Source of the DNA: Gammaproteobacteria bacterium
Lineage (GTDB): Bacteria; Pseudomonadota; Gammaproteobacteria; Chromatiales; Chromatiaceae
Direction of reading: 5' to 3'
DNA length: 57,087 nt
Assembly (NCBI GenBank): GCA_020445415.1
Contig: JAGRGP010000059.1
Coordinates: 1-57,087 of the forward strand
Below, one piece after another: positions 46,023-54,796 of the stretch; within the stretch, counting starts at the first letter, position 1; every line of letters starts with the position of its first letter. The notes beneath the pieces are model-generated. The model made no database searches, was not told where the DNA came from, and saw only the letters and a list, made by a program, of their open reading frames with translations. Made by a program: the position numbers and the translations under genes.

Positions 46023-46698
46023 TGTACCGGTGCTGGACTGCCGCGAGGTTTACAAAACCTTTCACGAGGGAGGCTTGCACGTGGCTGTCCTGAAAGGGAT
46101 TACAATGGAACTCAGGCATCGTGAACGAGTGGCGGTAGTCGGTAGCTCTGGATCCGGCAAAAGCACGCTGTTGCATTGCCTGGGTGGGCTAGACCATATT
46201 GACCGCGGCACGATCAGGATACATGGAACCGATATCGGACCGCTGGGGGAGAAAAGACTCGGCTGGCTGCGTAACCAGACACTGGGGTTTGTCTACCAGT
46301 TCCACCATCTGTTGCCGGAATTTACCGCCCTTGAAAATGTGGCCATGCCCTTACTGGCGGGAGGGACAGCCGTCGCCCGTGCCGAACCGATGGCGCTTGA
46401 GATGCTGGAGCGGGTAGGGTTAGGTAACAGGGCGGCGCACAAACCCGGGGAGCTATCGGGTGGCGAACGCCAGCGTGCCGCCATTGCCCGGGCGCTGGTT
46501 AACAATCCCCGCTGCGTTCTTGCCGACGAACCGACTGGAAATCTCGACAGCAAGACGGCAGAGCAGATTTACCAGCTGATGCTCGAACTCAACCAGGAGC
46601 GCGGCACGAGTCTGTTGGTGGTTACCCACGATATGTCTCTGGCCGAGAGAATGGACAGGATACTGGTACTGCAGGACGGTGCCCTTGGGGACGTATGA
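46015..46698 (+). CDS. lolD: Lipoprotein-releasing ABC transporter ATPase LolD
   Basis: A 227-residue ABC ATPase. Walker [10 protein letters not shown] lies at about residues 43-51, the signature [15 protein letters not shown] follows, then Walker [20 protein letters not shown] and the H-loop [10 protein letters not shown]. The [21 protein letters not shown] start matches LolD closely. It begins inside the end of the permease gene. Confidence 0.97.
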   Translation: MNDVPVLDCREVYKTFHEGGLHVAVLKGITMELRHRERVAVVGSSGSGKSTLLHCLGGLDHIDRGTIRIHGTDIGPLGEKRLGWLRNQTLGFVYQFHHLLPEFTALENVAMPLLAGGTAVARAEPMALEMLERVGLGNRAAHKPGELSGGERQRAAIARALVNNPRCVLADEPTGNLDSKTAEQIYQLMLELNQERGTSLLVVTHDMSLAERMDRILVLQDGALGDV

Positions 46699-46721
46699 TC
46701 ACCCGACCGTGAGCCAACGAG

Positions 46722-47249
46722 CTAGTTGCCCCGCGTCTTTCGCAACTCCCTGCGCTTACGGATATGCTGCAAGATGTGCAGTCGCCACAGCAGGCGGATG
46801 GTAACGTAACCAATAAGCGCGGCGAGGACGGCACAAACCAGGCTGCCAAAATAAAGTTGTTGCCAGATTGCCGCCAGGCTCTCCTTAACGCCGTGCATCG
46901 ACAATTCCAATTCAACGTGATGGTGGGAGTCCCCCAGCAACCAGGTGCCCACTAAGTAGTTGAAATAGAACATCGGGGGCATGGTCAAGGGATTGGTAAT
47001 CCATACCAGCGCGACCGAGATTGGCAAGTTGACTCTGGCGGGTATCGCCGTCGCGGCCGCCGCAATCATCTGGAACGGCATCGGAATAAAGGCCCAAAAT
47101 AATCCTACCGCAAAGGCCCCCGATACGGACCGGCGGTTCATGTGCCATAAGTTGGGGTCGTGAAGAAATTCGCCAAATACCTTCAGGTGCCGGTGGTCCC
47201 GGATTACACTATGATCTGGCGCGAAGCGCTTTATGATGTGTTTAGGCAC
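46722..47249 (-). CDS. DUF2062 membrane protein
   Basis: A 175-residue inner-membrane protein. The family signature is visible: GAFAVGLFWAFIPMPFQMIAAAATAIPARVNLPISVALVWITNPLTMPPMFYFNYLVGTWLLG, with two membrane helices there and a third near residues 135-155. The function is unknown. Placement between lolCD and comEC is common in gammaproteobacteria, though here it is on the opposite strand. Confidence 0.88.
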   Translation of the reverse strand: MPKHIIKRFAPDHSVIRDHRHLKVFGEFLHDPNLWHMNRRSVSGAFAVGLFWAFIPMPFQMIAAAATAIPARVNLPISVALVWITNPLTMPPMFYFNYLVGTWLLGDSHHHVELELSMHGVKESLAAIWQQLYFGSLVCAVLAALIGYVTIRLLWRLHILQHIRKRRELRKTRGN

Positions 47250-47403
47250 CCAGTGTTTGACTCATAAAATCGTAAATTCCAGACACCCGGTATTGAAGCA
47301 TGGTGGTAGGGGTTTGACTAGATCGCATTACCAGAGTTAGGGTACACCCAGAACCGGACTCCAGTGCCGGACGTCAGGAATCGAATTCACCCAAGGATGG
47401 GGC

Positions 47404-49722
47404 ATGTTCGTCGGCATAACCTTTTTTCTTATCGGGACGCTTACGCTTCAGGCTCAGCGCGAGTTACCTGATTTACAGTGGTTGTGGTTATTTCCGCTGT
47501 TGCTGGCGGTGCTGCCAGTAAGATCTGCCCTCATTAGAGCCCCTGCGGGATTTGCCTTAGGCTTTCTGTGGGCGCTGGGCAGTGCCTGGATGCTGCTTCA
47601 ACACGAGCTTCCCCGGGAACTTGAAGGCCAGGACTTATTAATTAAAGGAACAATCGCAACGCTTCCCATATCCCGGGATGGACGGACGGTATTTGTCCTG
47701 GATATCCAGGAAGTGACTTTCAGACGGCAAATTTATCCGAACTTTGGTCAAGTAAAGCTAAGTTGGTACGGCGGGCCCCCGCAACTGGCTCCCGGACAAC
47801 AATGGCAGCTCAAAGTCCGGTTAAAGCGAGTCCACGGGTTCATGAATCCCGGCGGTTTCGATTACGAGGGCTGGTCATTTGGCAAGGGCATTCGGACCAG
47901 GGGTTATGTGGTCGCGGATTCACGTAACCGGTTAGTCGGTGCTCCGGGACTCGGCTATGGAATGCAGCGCATCCGCCATCGTATCGGCACCCTGTTGGAC
48001 GAGCAGGTTCGCGACTCGACGGTCAACGGCATCCTCAAGGCTCTGGTCATTGGCGACCGCTCAGGGTTATCCTCCAGCGACTGGGAAATCTTCCGACAGA
48101 CCGGCACTAGCCACTTGGTGGCTATTTCAGGCCTGCATATCGGAATTGTCGGCGGGCTGGGATTCTATCTTACCTTATTTCTCTGGCGCCGCAGCGAAAG
48201 GCTGGCTTTGCGCTTAGCCGCCCCTCGCGCCGCCGCGCTGGTCGCCATGGTGTGCGGCTTTCTGTATGCCGGGTTGGCTGGTTTTTCACTTCCCACCCAG
48301 CGGGCGCTGGTGATGCTCTGTGTTTATATGGGAGGTACGCTGCTGGTTTGCCAGATCCGGCCTTTTCGCAGTCTGATGTTGGCACTGCTTATCGTCTTGC
48401 TGATCGACCCGCGAGCAGGACTGGCCCCCGGTTTCTGGCTGTCATTTCTCGCGGTAGCCGCGATCCTATCGGGTATGAGGTGGCGTCTGACCGGTGGTGC
48501 GGCGATCTGGACTTGGGGCCGAATTCAATGGTTGGTCGCACTTGGTTTGAGTCCTGTGCTGATGATTTGGCAACAAAGGCTGCCGATGATCGGTCCGCTG
48601 GTGAATCTTCTGGCCGTGCCCTTGTTTTCATTCTTCGTTATTCCCTTGGCTCTGGTCGGTACCCTCGGTAGTCTGCTGTGGTTCCCGCTGGGGACATTGT
48701 TTTTTCTGCCTTTACAGGAGCTGTTGGGTCGCCTATATGGGTTGCTGGCATTCGCAGCGGGAACATCGGTCGAGCTGTCGGTGGCATCTGAGCTTCCGTT
48801 GTTTCTGTGGGTGCTGGCCATTCTAGGGGTGCTGATCTTGCTGTTTCCCAAGGGGATCCCCAGTCGTGGGCTCGGGGTGCTACTGTTGCTACCTGTACTG
48901 ACGTTCGATTCGTCCGAGGATCTACCCCAGGGGGATTTTCGTTTTTATCTGCTGGATGTGGGGCAGGGCATGGCGGCGGTCATCCAGACCCGTCGCAATC
49001 TGCTGGTTTACGATACCGGGCCACGTTACTCGCAAAATGCCAATGCCGGCTCATCGGTATTAATCCCATTTCTACGAGCAAGCGGTTTTGATCGCATAGA
49101 TCGGATCATCGTTAGCAATGGCGATGCCGATCATCGGGGCGGATTGGCGGCGGTATTGGGGCAATTTCCAGAAACAGAAATCTTTAGTGGAGAGCCAGAA
49201 CGAATTGCCAGTGGAGAGGCAGCACCCTGCGGACCGGAAAGGTCATGGCAGTGGGACGGTGTCCGCTTTGAATTGTTGCACCCAAGGGTGCCAGGCGGCT
49301 GGTCGGGAAACAATGCCTCTTGTGTGCTGCGGGTCAGCAATGTTGCGGGGAGTTTGCTGATTACCGGTGATATCGAATCGGAGGCGGAGCAGTCCTTGCT
49401 TGCCTGTTGCTTGGAAAAGCTGAAAGCGGATCTGGTGACCATTCCTCACCATGGAAGCAAAACCTCGTCGACCTTGGCGTTTGTCAACGCGGTAGATGCA
49501 CGCTATGCCCTGTCTTCCACTGGATACCGTAACCGCTATGGGTTTCCAAAATCGGAAGTTCTCTCGCGATGGAAAGCGGCGGGGGCTGAGGTGCTTGATA
49601 CCGCGTCATCAGGTGCGATCCGATTCGATTTCTTTGCCACAAGGGGCGTGGCAGGGCCGGTGGAGTACCGTAAGACCTTGCGTCGCTACTGGAACAACCA
49701 GACACTATCGACGTCGAGGTAG
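47404..49722 (+). CDS. comEC: ComEC/Rec2 DNA-internalisation membrane protein
   Basis: A 772-residue protein with N-terminal membrane helices, a DUF4131-like OB region (LLIKGTIATLPISRDGR to GYVVAD), the competence domain (GDRSGLSSSDWEIFRQTGTSHLVAISGLHIGIVGGLGF, residues about 215-255, then several helices), and a C-terminal metallo-beta-lactamase-like domain (YLLDVGQGMAAVIQT, YDTGPRYS, NGDADHRGG, LLITGDIESEAEQ, PHHGSKTSST). It would form the channel for single-stranded DNA uptake. The first metal-ligand position of the usual HxxDxDH motif is Asn (residue 572) instead of His. Confidence 0.93.
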   Translation: MFVGITFFLIGTLTLQAQRELPDLQWLWLFPLLLAVLPVRSALIRAPAGFALGFLWALGSAWMLLQHELPRELEGQDLLIKGTIATLPISRDGRTVFVLDIQEVTFRRQIYPNFGQVKLSWYGGPPQLAPGQQWQLKVRLKRVHGFMNPGGFDYEGWSFGKGIRTRGYVVADSRNRLVGAPGLGYGMQRIRHRIGTLLDEQVRDSTVNGILKALVIGDRSGLSSSDWEIFRQTGTSHLVAISGLHIGIVGGLGFYLTLFLWRRSERLALRLAAPRAAALVAMVCGFLYAGLAGFSLPTQRALVMLCVYMGGTLLVCQIRPFRSLMLALLIVLLIDPRAGLAPGFWLSFLAVAAILSGMRWRLTGGAAIWTWGRIQWLVALGLSPVLMIWQQRLPMIGPLVNLLAVPLFSFFVIPLALVGTLGSLLWFPLGTLFFLPLQELLGRLYGLLAFAAGTSVELSVASELPLFLWVLAILGVLILLFPKGIPSRGLGVLLLLPVLTFDSSEDLPQGDFRFYLLDVGQGMAAVIQTRRNLLVYDTGPRYSQNANAGSSVLIPFLRASGFDRIDRIIVSNGDADHRGGLAAVLGQFPETEIFSGEPERIASGEAAPCGPERSWQWDGVRFELLHPRVPGGWSGNNASCVLRVSNVAGSLLITGDIESEAEQSLLACCLEKLKADLVTIPHHGSKTSSTLAFVNAVDARYALSSTGYRNRYGFPKSEVLSRWKAAGAEVLDTASSGAIRFDFFATRGVAGPVEYRKTLRRYWNNQTLSTSR

Positions 49723-49813
49723 CCGTTAGAGACAACCGCCATAATACAGTATGATAGGCGCCGAGAGATTCCACTGAGATCACCCATAAGGATTGCCGGG
49801 GGGAAAACAAACG

Positions 49814-50434
49814 GTGTTTGAATTGGTCAAAGCGGGTGGCTGGCTAATGCTGCCTATCATTGCTTGCTCGATTGCCGCAATGGCGATCATTATCGAACGA
49901 TTGTGGATGCTGCGTAGCAGTAGGGTGGTTCCTGAAAATTTGGTGGCGCAGATCTGGCACATACACCGGCAGCAGCAACTCACCAATGCTCACATCACCC
50001 GCATTCGGGACGGCTCACCCCTTGGTCGGATTATTGCGGCGGGGTTGATCAACAGGAAGTATTCTCGGGAAGTGATGAAAGAGGCCATCGAGGATGTCGG
50101 GCATCAGGTAGTACTTGAATTGGAGCGCTACCTGAACACATTGGGCACGATTGCGTCCATTACACCGCTCTTGGGTCTGTTAGGGACTGTAATCGGGATG
50201 ATCAAGGTTTTTGCGGAGATCACTTCAGCGGGAGTCGGCAATCCATCGGTACTCGCCGGGGGAATTTCAGAAGCACTGATTACCACGGCGGCAGGTTTAT
50301 GCGTGGCGATTCCTAGCCTGATGTTTCACCGTTACCTGAGTGGGCGTGTTGGGTTACTGGTTGTTAGGATGGAAGAGGAGGCCTTGAAGATCATAGAGGT
50401 AATGCAAGGCGAACGGGCGCATGAGGTGGAGTAG
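49814..50434 (+). CDS. exbB: ExbB/TolQ-family proton channel protein
   Basis: About 206 residues and three membrane helices: LMLPIIACSIAAMAIIIERLW near the N-terminus, IASITPLLGLLGTVIGMIKVF, and ALITTAAGLCVAIPSLMF. The conserved Thr and Pro positions of the proton path are visible in these helices. GTG 49814 is preceded by a G-rich ribosome site at 49798-49803. A TTG at 49793 is a less likely start. Paired with exbD and followed by lpxK, an arrangement common in gammaproteobacteria where no tonB is attached. Confidence 0.92.
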   Translation: MFELVKAGGWLMLPIIACSIAAMAIIIERLWMLRSSRVVPENLVAQIWHIHRQQQLTNAHITRIRDGSPLGRIIAAGLINRKYSREVMKEAIEDVGHQVVLELERYLNTLGTIASITPLLGLLGTVIGMIKVFAEITSAGVGNPSVLAGGISEALITTAAGLCVAIPSLMFHRYLSGRVGLLVVRMEEEALKIIEVMQGERAHEVE

Positions 50435-50440
50435 GGTGGC

Positions 50441-50866
50441 ATGAATTTCAGGACTAACCGGAAGGAGCAAATTGAACCGAATCTAACTCCTCTCATTGAT
50501 GTGGTATTCCTGTTACTGATATTTTTTATGGTCTCAACGACATTCGACAAAGATACTCGAATCAGGGTTCAGCTACCCGAGGCGGCCACCCAGGATGAAG
50601 CGACCAAGCCAGAAGAACAACGCCTAACCATCGTCGTTGATGCCGAAGGGCGGTACTACGTCAATCAGCAGGAAGTGATCAACACCGAGTCGGCTACATT
50701 GCGTCGTGCCATTGAGATTGCCGCCGACGGAAGGCGAGACATCCCACTGATAATCACGGCTGATGCCAATACTACTCATCAGTCCGTCGTTAGGGTGATG
50801 GATGTCGCGAGCCAGCTCGGTTTCAGTCAGATGACGTTTGCCGCAAAACAGCCCGCCACCCCGTAA
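50441..50866 (+). CDS. exbD: ExbD/TolR-family protein
   Basis: A 141-residue single-pass protein, with LTPLIDVVFLLLIFFMVSTTF at about residues 16-36 and the proton-carrying Asp in that helix, followed by a periplasmic domain (RLTIVVDAEGRYYVNQQEV, RRDIPLIITADANTTHQSVVRVMDVASQLGF). It partners ExbB in converting proton flow into mechanical work at the envelope. GGAGTAGGGTGG precedes the ATG. Confidence 0.95.
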   Translation: MNFRTNRKEQIEPNLTPLIDVVFLLLIFFMVSTTFDKDTRIRVQLPEAATQDEATKPEEQRLTIVVDAEGRYYVNQQEVINTESATLRRAIEIAADGRRDIPLIITADANTTHQSVVRVMDVASQLGFSQMTFAAKQPATP

Positions 50867-50875
50867 TTCGACGAG

Positions 50876-51865
50876 ATGAAAAAGTCCGTAGATGACTATT
50901 GGTACTCAACCAGTCTCTTTACCCTGTTGTTATTGCCGCTTTCCTGGCTGTTCTGCTTTGTCTCGTGGTTACGGAAATTAACCTTTCAGGCTGGCTTACT
51001 TCGCAAGCAGAGGCTGCCAGTTCCCGTGGTAGTGGTGGGCAATATCACTGTTGGTGGAACAGGTAAGACACCGCTTGTTACCTGGATAGTGGAGTATTTA
51101 CTGAACCTCGGCTATCGACCAGGAGTGGTATCCAGGGGATACAGTGGCAAAGGGGATGTATGGCCCAGTATCGTGAGCCCGGAGAGTGATCCCAAGGAGG
51201 TAGGCGACGAACCTGTGCTCATCGCCAAACGAACCGATTGCCCAGTATGTGTCGGACCCGATCGGCCGAGTGCCGGTCGCAAATTGATCGAAACCGGGCT
51301 TTGCGACATCATAGTTTCAGATGATGGATTACAGCACTACGCTTTGGAGCGCGACTTAGAGATCGCGGTGTTAGACGGTGATAGACGTCTGGGAAATGGC
51401 CATTGCCTGCCTGCGGGACCCTTGCGAGAAAAGCCCTCGCGCTTGGCATCGGTTGATATCGTCGTCTGTAATGGGGGCAGTGCGCAGCCTGGGGAATTTC
51501 AGATGTATCTCGTCACGGGAGATTTGATCAATCTGAAAGATGAGAGTATGCGATGCTCTCCTGCCGACTTCATCGGAGGCCCCGTCCATGCGGTAGCAGG
51601 AATTGGAAATCCCAAGCGTTTTTTTCAGACGCTGCAACGCAAGGGACTTGAGGTTATCGAGCATCCATTTCCAGATCACCATCTCTACACATTGGCGGAC
51701 ATCGATTTTCATGACGAATTTCCAGTACTCATGACTGAGAAAGATGCCGTAAAATGCCTTAGATTCGCCCGGGTGAGCCATTGGTACCTCAGGACTGAGG
51801 CCGAGTTGGGTAGTGACTTTTCAAATCGCCTGGATTCACTGATGAGAGAATTAAAAAATGGATAG
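50876..51865 (+). CDS. lpxK: Tetraacyldisaccharide 4'-kinase LpxK
   Basis: A 329-residue peripheral membrane kinase that adds the 4'-phosphate to lipid A disaccharide. The N-terminal hydrophobic helix precedes the P-loop VGGTGKTP (residues about 59-66). [46 protein letters not shown] and [12 protein letters not shown] are family motifs. The end overlaps the ycaR gene by 8 bp. Confidence 0.95.
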   Translation: MKKSVDDYWYSTSLFTLLLLPLSWLFCFVSWLRKLTFQAGLLRKQRLPVPVVVVGNITVGGTGKTPLVTWIVEYLLNLGYRPGVVSRGYSGKGDVWPSIVSPESDPKEVGDEPVLIAKRTDCPVCVGPDRPSAGRKLIETGLCDIIVSDDGLQHYALERDLEIAVLDGDRRLGNGHCLPAGPLREKPSRLASVDIVVCNGGSAQPGEFQMYLVTGDLINLKDESMRCSPADFIGGPVHAVAGIGNPKRFFQTLQRKGLEVIEHPFPDHHLYTLADIDFHDEFPVLMTEKDAVKCLRFARVSHWYLRTEAELGSDFSNRLDSLMRELKNG

Positions 51866-52043
51866 GCAGTTATTGGATATCCTAGTTTGCCCAATGTGCA
51901 AAGGTAAACTGTTGTTTAAGAAGAAGGCCGGTGAACTAATTTGTCCGGTCGACCGCATTGCCTTCCCTGTTCGGGATGGAATTCCCGTGATGCTTGAGGA
52001 TGAGGCCAGGCAGTTGCCTGCGGACGAAGAGATCGCCAAATAA
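51858..52043 (+). CDS. ycaR: Trm112-family zinc-ribbon protein (YcaR)
   Basis: A 61-residue protein: [42 protein letters not shown] is the standard YcaR/Trm112 sequence with a CPMC pair and a further Cys. Its role in lipopolysaccharide gene clusters is not well defined. Found between lpxK and kdsB, as in E. coli. Confidence 0.95.
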   Translation: MDRQLLDILVCPMCKGKLLFKKKAGELICPVDRIAFPVRDGIPVMLEDEARQLPADEEIAK

Positions 52044-52072
52044 TGTTGTATCTCCCATAGGATTAGCCGGAC

Positions 52073-52834
52073 GTGACGTTCAAGGTTGTCATTCCAGCCC
52101 GCTTCGCATCCACGAGGCTACCTGGAAAGCCTCTGCTGCCAATTCTTGGCAGGCCAATGATTCAACATGTTCACGCGCGAGCCATCGAGAGTGGCGCAGA
52201 GCAAATCGTGATCGCCACCGATGACGAGAGAATTGTTACCGCCGCAAGGAAATTTGGTGCTGACGTCTGCTTGACCAGTTCCAGTCATGTGAGTGGCACG
52301 GAGCGTGTCGCCGAGGTATGCCGGCAATATGGCTGGTCTGATGAAACCGTGGTCGTCAACCTTCAGGGCGATGAACCCTGCGTACCGCCCGAGTTGTTGG
52401 ATCAGGTAGCAGGCGACATGGATCTACACACGGATGCTCACATTGCGACCCTCGCTACCGAAATTTCAACCCAAAGTGAACTCTTCGATCCTCATGTAGT
52501 CAAGGTAGTCACCAACGGTGAGGGGTACGCGCTGTATTTCAGTCGTGCCCCAATACCCTGGCACAGGGATGAATTTATCAAACAAAATCAAAGGCTACCC
52601 ACTTCCGTTGCCTTTTACCGTCACGTTGGAATCTATGCCTACCGGGCAGGTTACATTCAAGAGTATACCGCCTTGCAAGCGTCTCCTCTGGAACAGGCCG
52701 AATCTCTCGAGCAACTTCGTGCCTTGTGGTATGGATCGCGCATTCATGTTAGCACTGCGTTGCGTCACCCCGGACAGGGGGTGGATACACAGGATGACTT
52801 AGTTCGCGTCGCACGTTTCCTGGAGGGGGCTTGA
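52073..52834 (+). CDS. kdsB: CMP-KDO synthetase (3-deoxy-manno-octulosonate cytidylyltransferase)
   Basis: A 253-residue nucleotidyltransferase activating KDO for the inner core of lipopolysaccharide. FKVVIPARFASTRLPGKPLLPI and NLQGDEPCVPPELLDQV bind CTP and metal. YFSRAPIPWHRDEF, FYRHVGIYAYRAGYI and ASPLEQAESLEQLRALWYG complete the family pattern. GTG start with AGGA about ten bases upstream. It ends 1 bp before the next gene. Confidence 0.95.
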   Translation: MTFKVVIPARFASTRLPGKPLLPILGRPMIQHVHARAIESGAEQIVIATDDERIVTAARKFGADVCLTSSSHVSGTERVAEVCRQYGWSDETVVVNLQGDEPCVPPELLDQVAGDMDLHTDAHIATLATEISTQSELFDPHVVKVVTNGEGYALYFSRAPIPWHRDEFIKQNQRLPTSVAFYRHVGIYAYRAGYIQEYTALQASPLEQAESLEQLRALWYGSRIHVSTALRHPGQGVDTQDDLVRVARFLEGA

Positions 52835-52835
52835 A

Positions 52836-53384
52836 ATGACTAATTCACTTCAAGATCAGTTGCTATCTAGCGGTTTAATCGATAAAAAACAACTTAATAA
52901 GGCGCGCACTCAACAACAAAAAGATAAGCGAAAAAAAGCTACTGGCTTAGATCAGAAGGACACCAATAAGCAGTCCTTAACGAATAAGAAAATCGATGCA
53001 GGTAAAGCCCGGGACCTTGAGCTCAATCGTGCGCAACGGCAACATCGCGAGCAGAAGGCACTCCGGGCGCAGATAGGCGAGCTGATTTCCGCAAACCGGA
53101 TTTCCCGCGGCGAAGGAGAACTTACCTACCAATTTGTTGATCAGGGTTGGGTAAGGAAGCTGTTTATCGACGAGGTAACCAGGCAAAAGCTCATTAGTGG
53201 TGCGTGGGCAATTGTTCGAGCGGATGGCCGCCGCTACGAAATAGTGCCGGCCTCAACGGCGGAAAAGATACGCATCAGAGACGAAAAATGCGTTATTCTT
53301 TGCGTAGATCCAGATAAAACCGATAAGAACACGGAGGAGAGTGACTATCCTGATCATCAGATACCCGATGATATGATGTGGTAG
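52836..53384 (+). CDS. DUF2058 (YaiL-like) protein
   Basis: A 182-residue soluble, strongly charged protein. The N-terminal half is Lys/Gln-rich and helical (KKQLNKARTQQQKDKRKK). The second half holds the DUF2058 core: LRAQIGELISANRISRGEGELTYQFVDQGWVRKLFIDEVTRQKLISGAWAIVR. Function is unknown. It starts immediately after kdsB, a position not usual in the enteric order, and precedes a cold-shock gene. Confidence 0.88.
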   Translation: MTNSLQDQLLSSGLIDKKQLNKARTQQQKDKRKKATGLDQKDTNKQSLTNKKIDAGKARDLELNRAQRQHREQKALRAQIGELISANRISRGEGELTYQFVDQGWVRKLFIDEVTRQKLISGAWAIVRADGRRYEIVPASTAEKIRIRDEKCVILCVDPDKTDKNTEESDYPDHQIPDDMMW

Positions 53385-53437
53385 TCTAAAGTGGGGCTGG
53401 CGGTTATTTAGTTGTCACGAGCCAGTCTTTGTTAGTC

Positions 53438-53461
53438 TTGTCGGCTACATGATGCCGGCAA
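53438..53461 (+). promoter_or_regulatory. Hairpin upstream of the cold-shock gene
   Basis: TTGTCGGC (53438-53445) can pair with GCCGGCAA (53454-53461) with one G-U pair and an 8-base loop, ending 15 nt before the GAGG at 53477-53480. It may be the DUF2058 transcript end or a temperature-responsive leader element. Inferred. Confidence 0.35.
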
Positions 53462-53485
53462 ATGATAAGTAAGTATGAGGAATAT

Positions 53486-53701
53486 ATGTCAGAACAATTA
53501 GTATCCGGTGTCGTCAAGTGGTTTAACGACGAGAAAGGGTTCGGTTTTATTGAGAGAGAGGGTGGCTCGGACGTCTTCGTTCATTTCAGCGCGATCAACG
53601 GTTCGGGGAGGCGCTCACTGAAGGATGGGCAGAAGGTTACCTTTAAGGTAACCCAGGGCCAAAAAGGACCACAGGCAGAGAACGTATCGATTGTCGGTTG
53701 A
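53486..53701 (+). CDS. CspA-family cold-shock protein
   Basis: A 71-residue single cold-shock domain. RNP1 KGFGFIE and RNP2 DVFVHFSAI are exact, and the final [14 protein letters not shown] fits. ATG 53486 is preceded by GAGG five bases upstream. An in-frame ATG at 53462 is weaker. It binds single-stranded nucleic acid as an RNA chaperone. A hairpin that may end its mRNA lies at 53718-53754. Confidence 0.95.
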   Translation: MSEQLVSGVVKWFNDEKGFGFIEREGGSDVFVHFSAINGSGRRSLKDGQKVTFKVTQGQKGPQAENVSIVG

Positions 53702-53717
53702 TCTGTAACTGAAAGAA

Positions 53718-53754
53718 TTCTCTGGTCCGGAGAAAATCCGCTTTGGGCCAGAGA
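53718..53754 (+). terminator. Probable end of the cold-shock transcript
   Basis: TTCTCTGGTCC at 53718-53728 pairs with GGGCCAGAGA at 53745-53754 (ten bases, one G-U pair) across a 16-base loop. The following bases (TCTTCTCCC) are pyrimidine-rich but not a T-run, so it is an imperfect intrinsic terminator. Confidence 0.45.
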
Positions 53755-53909
53755 TCTTCTCCCTACAATCACTGTCGTAAATTGACGTCTTTTAAGGCGA
53801 GGGATTTATTTGGTTTAACATCTGCAGCCGATGTTACCAGGCTCTTTTCTCGAATTCATAGCCCCTAAGACCTTATGGGGGTAATCACCCGGATTTCTTT
53901 GGTTTCAAG

Positions 53910-54395
53910 ATGAAGATCAAGGTACTGTTCGTTTGCATGGGAAACATTTGCCGGTCGCCAACCGCTCAAGGGGTATTCGAGACGTTGGTTGAACGGCAGG
54001 GGCTATCTCACTGTATCGAAACTGATTCCGCTGGCACCCACGGCTACCATGTTGGTGACCCTCCAGATCAGCGCGCTCAGGCTACCGCGCTGAAACGGGG
54101 TCATGATCTAAGTCGTCAGCGCGCGCGCAAAGCTTCTGCTGATGATTTTATGAGCTTCGATTATATCGTCGCCATGGATCAAGACAACTACATGAGTCTC
54201 AGTGAAATATGCCCACAGGGCAGCGAACAAAAGATTCATTTACTGATGGACTATGCGCCTTCATTCCGGACGCGAGAGGTTCCCGACCCCTATTATGGCG
54301 GAGGGATATCAGGATTCGAAAAAGTGTTCGATATGGTCGAGGCGGCCACTGCAGGTCTTTTGGAAGAGATCAAGCAACACCATAGGATCAGCTGA
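53910..54395 (+). CDS. Low-molecular-weight protein-tyrosine phosphatase
   Basis: A 161-residue phosphatase. The active-site loop is Cys9-X5-Arg15 in VCMGNICRSPTAQGVF, with the general-acid Asp in VPDPYYGG near residue 128. DSAGTHGYHVGDPPDQRAQATALKRGHDLS is a family core. Related enzymes act in exopolysaccharide control (Wzb) or stress. In Pseudomonas, a similar gene follows kdsB. Here DUF2058 and the csp gene intervene. Confidence 0.93.
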   Translation: MKIKVLFVCMGNICRSPTAQGVFETLVERQGLSHCIETDSAGTHGYHVGDPPDQRAQATALKRGHDLSRQRARKASADDFMSFDYIVAMDQDNYMSLSEICPQGSEQKIHLLMDYAPSFRTREVPDPYYGGGISGFEKVFDMVEAATAGLLEEIKQHHRIS

Positions 54396-54454
54396 CAACT
54401 GACGGCTTTCAGCGGTAGGTTGGCAATGGATAGAATATTATCGGCATCATATAT

Positions 54455-54485
54455 TTAACATAATATACATTATACGCAATATAAG
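54455..54485 (+). promoter_or_regulatory. AT-rich putative promoter and operator of the small HTH gene
   Basis: TTAACA (54455-54460, 5/6 to -35 consensus) and TATAAG (54480-54485) lie 19 bp apart. The inverted repeat ATAAT/ATTAT (54460-54464 and 54469-54473) falls between them, where a repressor could bind. Part of an A/T-rich block from about 54435 to 54486. Confidence 0.35.
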
Positions 54486-54526
54486 AATTCCAAGGAAACG
54501 CCAAAATCCCAACAACGGTGCGGGCT

Positions 54527-54772
54527 ATGAGCTACGACCACGAGTTTCTCAGAGAGGCTTGGTTGGGCAAATTGACCACACTTCCAAACCTCCAATTTCA
54601 GCTTCGCTACAGCAACGAACAGGCAGCACGTGTATGTGGGGTTTCTGTGGAAACCTATCGTCGTTGGCTGAAAGATCGAAGGCCAAATTTAGCCGCAGTG
54701 AAATTGATGGCGATCTTGGCAGGATACGTCCCTTGGGAGCGCTGGGAATTCGCCAAGGTTCATTTAGCATGA
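54527..54772 (+). CDS. Small helix-turn-helix protein, phage-regulator-like
   Basis: About 81 residues (from the ATG giving MSYDHEFLREAW). The core QLRYSNEQAARVCGVSVETYRRWLKDRRPNLAAVKLMAIL is a helix-turn-helix with a YRRWLKDRRPN recognition helix, and VPWERWEF near the end is also seen in small phage-derived proteins (DUF3653-like, from memory). GTG 54518 could add three residues. It is a likely DNA-binding regulator with an A/T-rich upstream region. No phage genes surround it. Confidence 0.75.
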   Translation: MSYDHEFLREAWLGKLTTLPNLQFQLRYSNEQAARVCGVSVETYRRWLKDRRPNLAAVKLMAILAGYVPWERWEFAKVHLA

Positions 54773-54796
54773 TCGCATTATCAGCTCGACAAAGGC

